From NCBI RefSeq assembly GCF_020524085.2, contig NZ_CP129016.1:2722001-2786000 (forward strand): DNA of 64,000 nt. Reading direction: 5' to 3'. Positions within the stretch are counted from its first letter, which is position 1, and each line of letters opens with the position of its first letter. Below the pieces are notes generated by a model. It saw nothing but the letters and a program-made list of their open reading frames with translations. It did no database searches and was not told where the DNA came from. This DNA comes from Halobacillus litoralis (GTDB lineage Bacteria > Bacillota > Bacilli > Bacillales > Halobacillaceae). The position numbers and the translations under genes were made by a program. Positions 62,741-64,000 of this stretch are shown in pieces.

Positions 62741-63508
62741 ATGATAGGGGCGCTGATCATTGTCCTGTTAGGTGGACTCATCGTGTTGGGTTATATGTAT
62801 TTTTTGTCAGAGAACGATCATTTACAAGAAAAGCAATTGCCCTGTAAAGGTTTGGATGCGTATCAAAGGGTACAACTACTATTCATAAGTGATATACATA
62901 ATCGAATATTAAATGAAGCGACGTTCAAAAAAATAAACACCGTCGATATTGTAGTGATCGGTGGGGATTTTGTAGATAAACGGACATCTTATGAACGTTT
63001 CATGCACAACCTATCCATATTAAAACAATGGGGCGCACCGGTTTATTTCGTTCCAGGTAATAACGATCATGAGTGGAAATATGGATCATTCTTGGATGAC
63101 TTGATTAAAGAAGAAGTCACCCCCCTTTCAAATGAGGATGAGTATGTAGAGTTACCAAACGGAACGGCCGTTGTATTGAGTGCTCTAGATCCCTATTTCA
63201 TGAAACCTAACCGAAATGCTTCTTACTTAGAGGATCAAAATTGTTTGCAGATCCTTTGCGTACATGACCCTTATGTATTTAAACGAATGAACCAAGGGTC
63301 CAAGGAAAGGTTTGATATGGTTTTGAGTGGACACACACATGGGGGACAAATCCGGTTGTTAGGCTTCGGACCTTATGAACGGGGCGGGTGGCAGATCAAT
63401 GAAAACCAATCTTTTCTCGTAAGTGAGGGATATGGAACATCCTTATTGCCACTACGTCTAGGAACACAAGCAGAATGCCACTGGATTGAATTAACCCCCA
63501 AAAATTAA
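62741..63508 (+). CDS. ypbG: Metallophosphoesterase (YpbG-like)
   Basis: A 255-residue calcineurin-like phosphoesterase with an N-terminal membrane anchor (residues 4-21). All metal motifs are present: ISDIHN (D-x-H), GGDFVD, GNNDHE and the terminal GHTHGGQ. The catalytic domain probably faces outside or the membrane surface. It is the YpbG relative by position in the ypb block. Start ATG 62741 follows GAGGGGG. The substrate is unknown; nucleotide or lipid phosphates are typical. Confidence 0.92.
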   Translation: MIGALIIVLLGGLIVLGYMYFLSENDHLQEKQLPCKGLDAYQRVQLLFISDIHNRILNEATFKKINTVDIVVIGGDFVDKRTSYERFMHNLSILKQWGAPVYFVPGNNDHEWKYGSFLDDLIKEEVTPLSNEDEYVELPNGTAVVLSALDPYFMKPNRNASYLEDQNCLQILCVHDPYVFKRMNQGSKERFDMVLSGHTHGGQIRLLGFGPYERGGWQINENQSFLVSEGYGTSLLPLRLGTQAECHWIELTPKN

Positions 63509-63544
63509 ATCAACCTCCTAAACATATAAAGAGAATATTGAAAT

Positions 63545-63574
63545 TTTACACACATTCTTGACATCCTATATAAT
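63545..63574 (+). promoter_or_regulatory. Candidate sigma-A promoter of the MerR-type gene
   Basis: TTTACA (63545-63550), 18 bases, TATAAT (63569-63574), 30 bp before the ATG. A TTGACA at 63559-63564 is too close to the -10 to act as its -35. Confidence 0.5.
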
Positions 63575-63604
63575 AAAGGAAAATGGACGGGTGGAGGCAG
63601 ACTT

Positions 63605-64000
63605 ATGGCGACAACGAAAGCAAAATACAACATTAAAGCTGTGTCACAGTTATTGGGAATTCAGCCGGGTACGCTCCGTGCCTGGGAAAGAAGATATAAA
63701 ATGATTCGCCCATCAAGAAATGAGGCTGGCCATCGTCTCTACACCGATGATCATGTCCGAATTTTAAAATGGCTAATGGAAAAAGTGAACAAGGGATTTA
63801 CTATATCGCAGGCTGTATCTTTGTTAGAAAGTAACGAAGATGCGCTGTCGAAACCGGATCACTCTGAACACAAAAATGAGCTGGATAAAATTGGAGATGA
63901 TCTGCTTAACAGCCTGCTCTCATTCAATGAGAACGATGCTCAGCGTCATCTGGATCATGCGTTTAGTTTATTTACACCAGAAACAGTTGCTATTGATATT
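63605..64000 (+). CDS. MerR-family regulator resembling CarH/LitR, cut by the window edge
   Basis: The first 132 codons of a transcription factor. The N-terminal MerR helix-turn-helix reads IKAVSQLLGIQPGTLRAWER and AGHRLYTDDHVRILKWL. The GTLRAWERRY form is typical of the branch that carries a C-terminal cobalamin-binding domain (CarH, LitR). After about residue 100 a helical region begins (LLNSLLSFNENDAQRHLDHA), which fits the four-helix B12-binding cap of that branch. The decisive DxHxxG part lies outside the window. Start ATG 63605 follows GGAGGCAG. Confidence 0.75.
   Translation, partial: MATTKAKYNIKAVSQLLGIQPGTLRAWERRYKMIRPSRNEAGHRLYTDDHVRILKWLMEKVNKGFTISQAVSLLESNEDALSKPDHSEHKNELDKIGDDLLNSLLSFNENDAQRHLDHAFSLFTPETVAIDI

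Noticed and set aside
63559..63574. TTGACA near the right edge as a -35 element
   Set aside because: It is only 4 bases from the TATAAT, far too close; TTTACA at 63545 with an 18-bp spacer is the better partner.

Overview
This window is chromosomal DNA of an endospore-forming Gram-positive of the Bacillaceae. Gene order and the Glu/Asp-rich proteins fit a moderately halophilic genus such as Halobacillus; the genus is an inference, the family is well supported. The sporulation genes, lysA, resABCDE, sigX-rsiX and the fer-recQ-ypb block follow the order known from Bacillus subtilis. I found no tRNA, rRNA, CRISPR array, prophage or transposase gene.

Layout. 1-17 kb is mixed accessory and housekeeping DNA: the sppA region, a lone MurE ligase, small enzymes (isochorismatase, YCII, glyoxalase fold, two DinB proteins), a cytochrome P450, a FAD oxidoreductase, an efflux pump, a glycosyltransferase plus UDP-glucose dehydrogenase pair, an ABM monooxygenase and the M3 oligopeptidase. 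18-28 kb holds a dipeptidase, an aldo/keto reductase, nudF, an endonuclease Q-like gene, spoIIM, fur, yqzK, xerD and a nucleoside-salvage run (deoB, pupG, pdp). 30-37 kb is forespore control: dacF, spoIIAA-spoIIAB-sigF, then spoVA behind a sigma-G-like promoter. 37-46 kb has lysA, ppiB, an M50-like protease, ribT, scpAB, dacB-spmA-spmB and rluB. 46-52 kb is the complete resABCDE set (cytochrome c maturation plus a redox two-component system). 52-53.5 kb is a cobalamin riboswitch with terminator, a transcobalamin-like lipoprotein and an ECF S component, a likely vitamin B12 uptake unit. 54-56 kb is sigX-rsiX with a textbook autoregulatory promoter. 56-64 kb has an XRE regulator, fer, ypbB-recQ, ypbD, the cotJ operon, a CBS protein, a phosphoesterase and the start of a MerR regulator resembling the CarH/LitR type.

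Two window-wide patterns stand out. First, four gene-free gaps (17.2-17.9, 28.9-29.8, 42.3-42.9 and 53.5-54.0 kb) each hold a pair of inverted, GC-rich, structured repeats of about 120 bp. Their terminal arms and apical hairpins change in compensating ways between copies, and some copies carry extra modules. Second, seven genes are interrupted by single extra bases, nearly all in homopolymer runs (nine events, all +1). This looks more like base-calling error than real decay. Each interrupted gene is listed as one locus with the position of the break.
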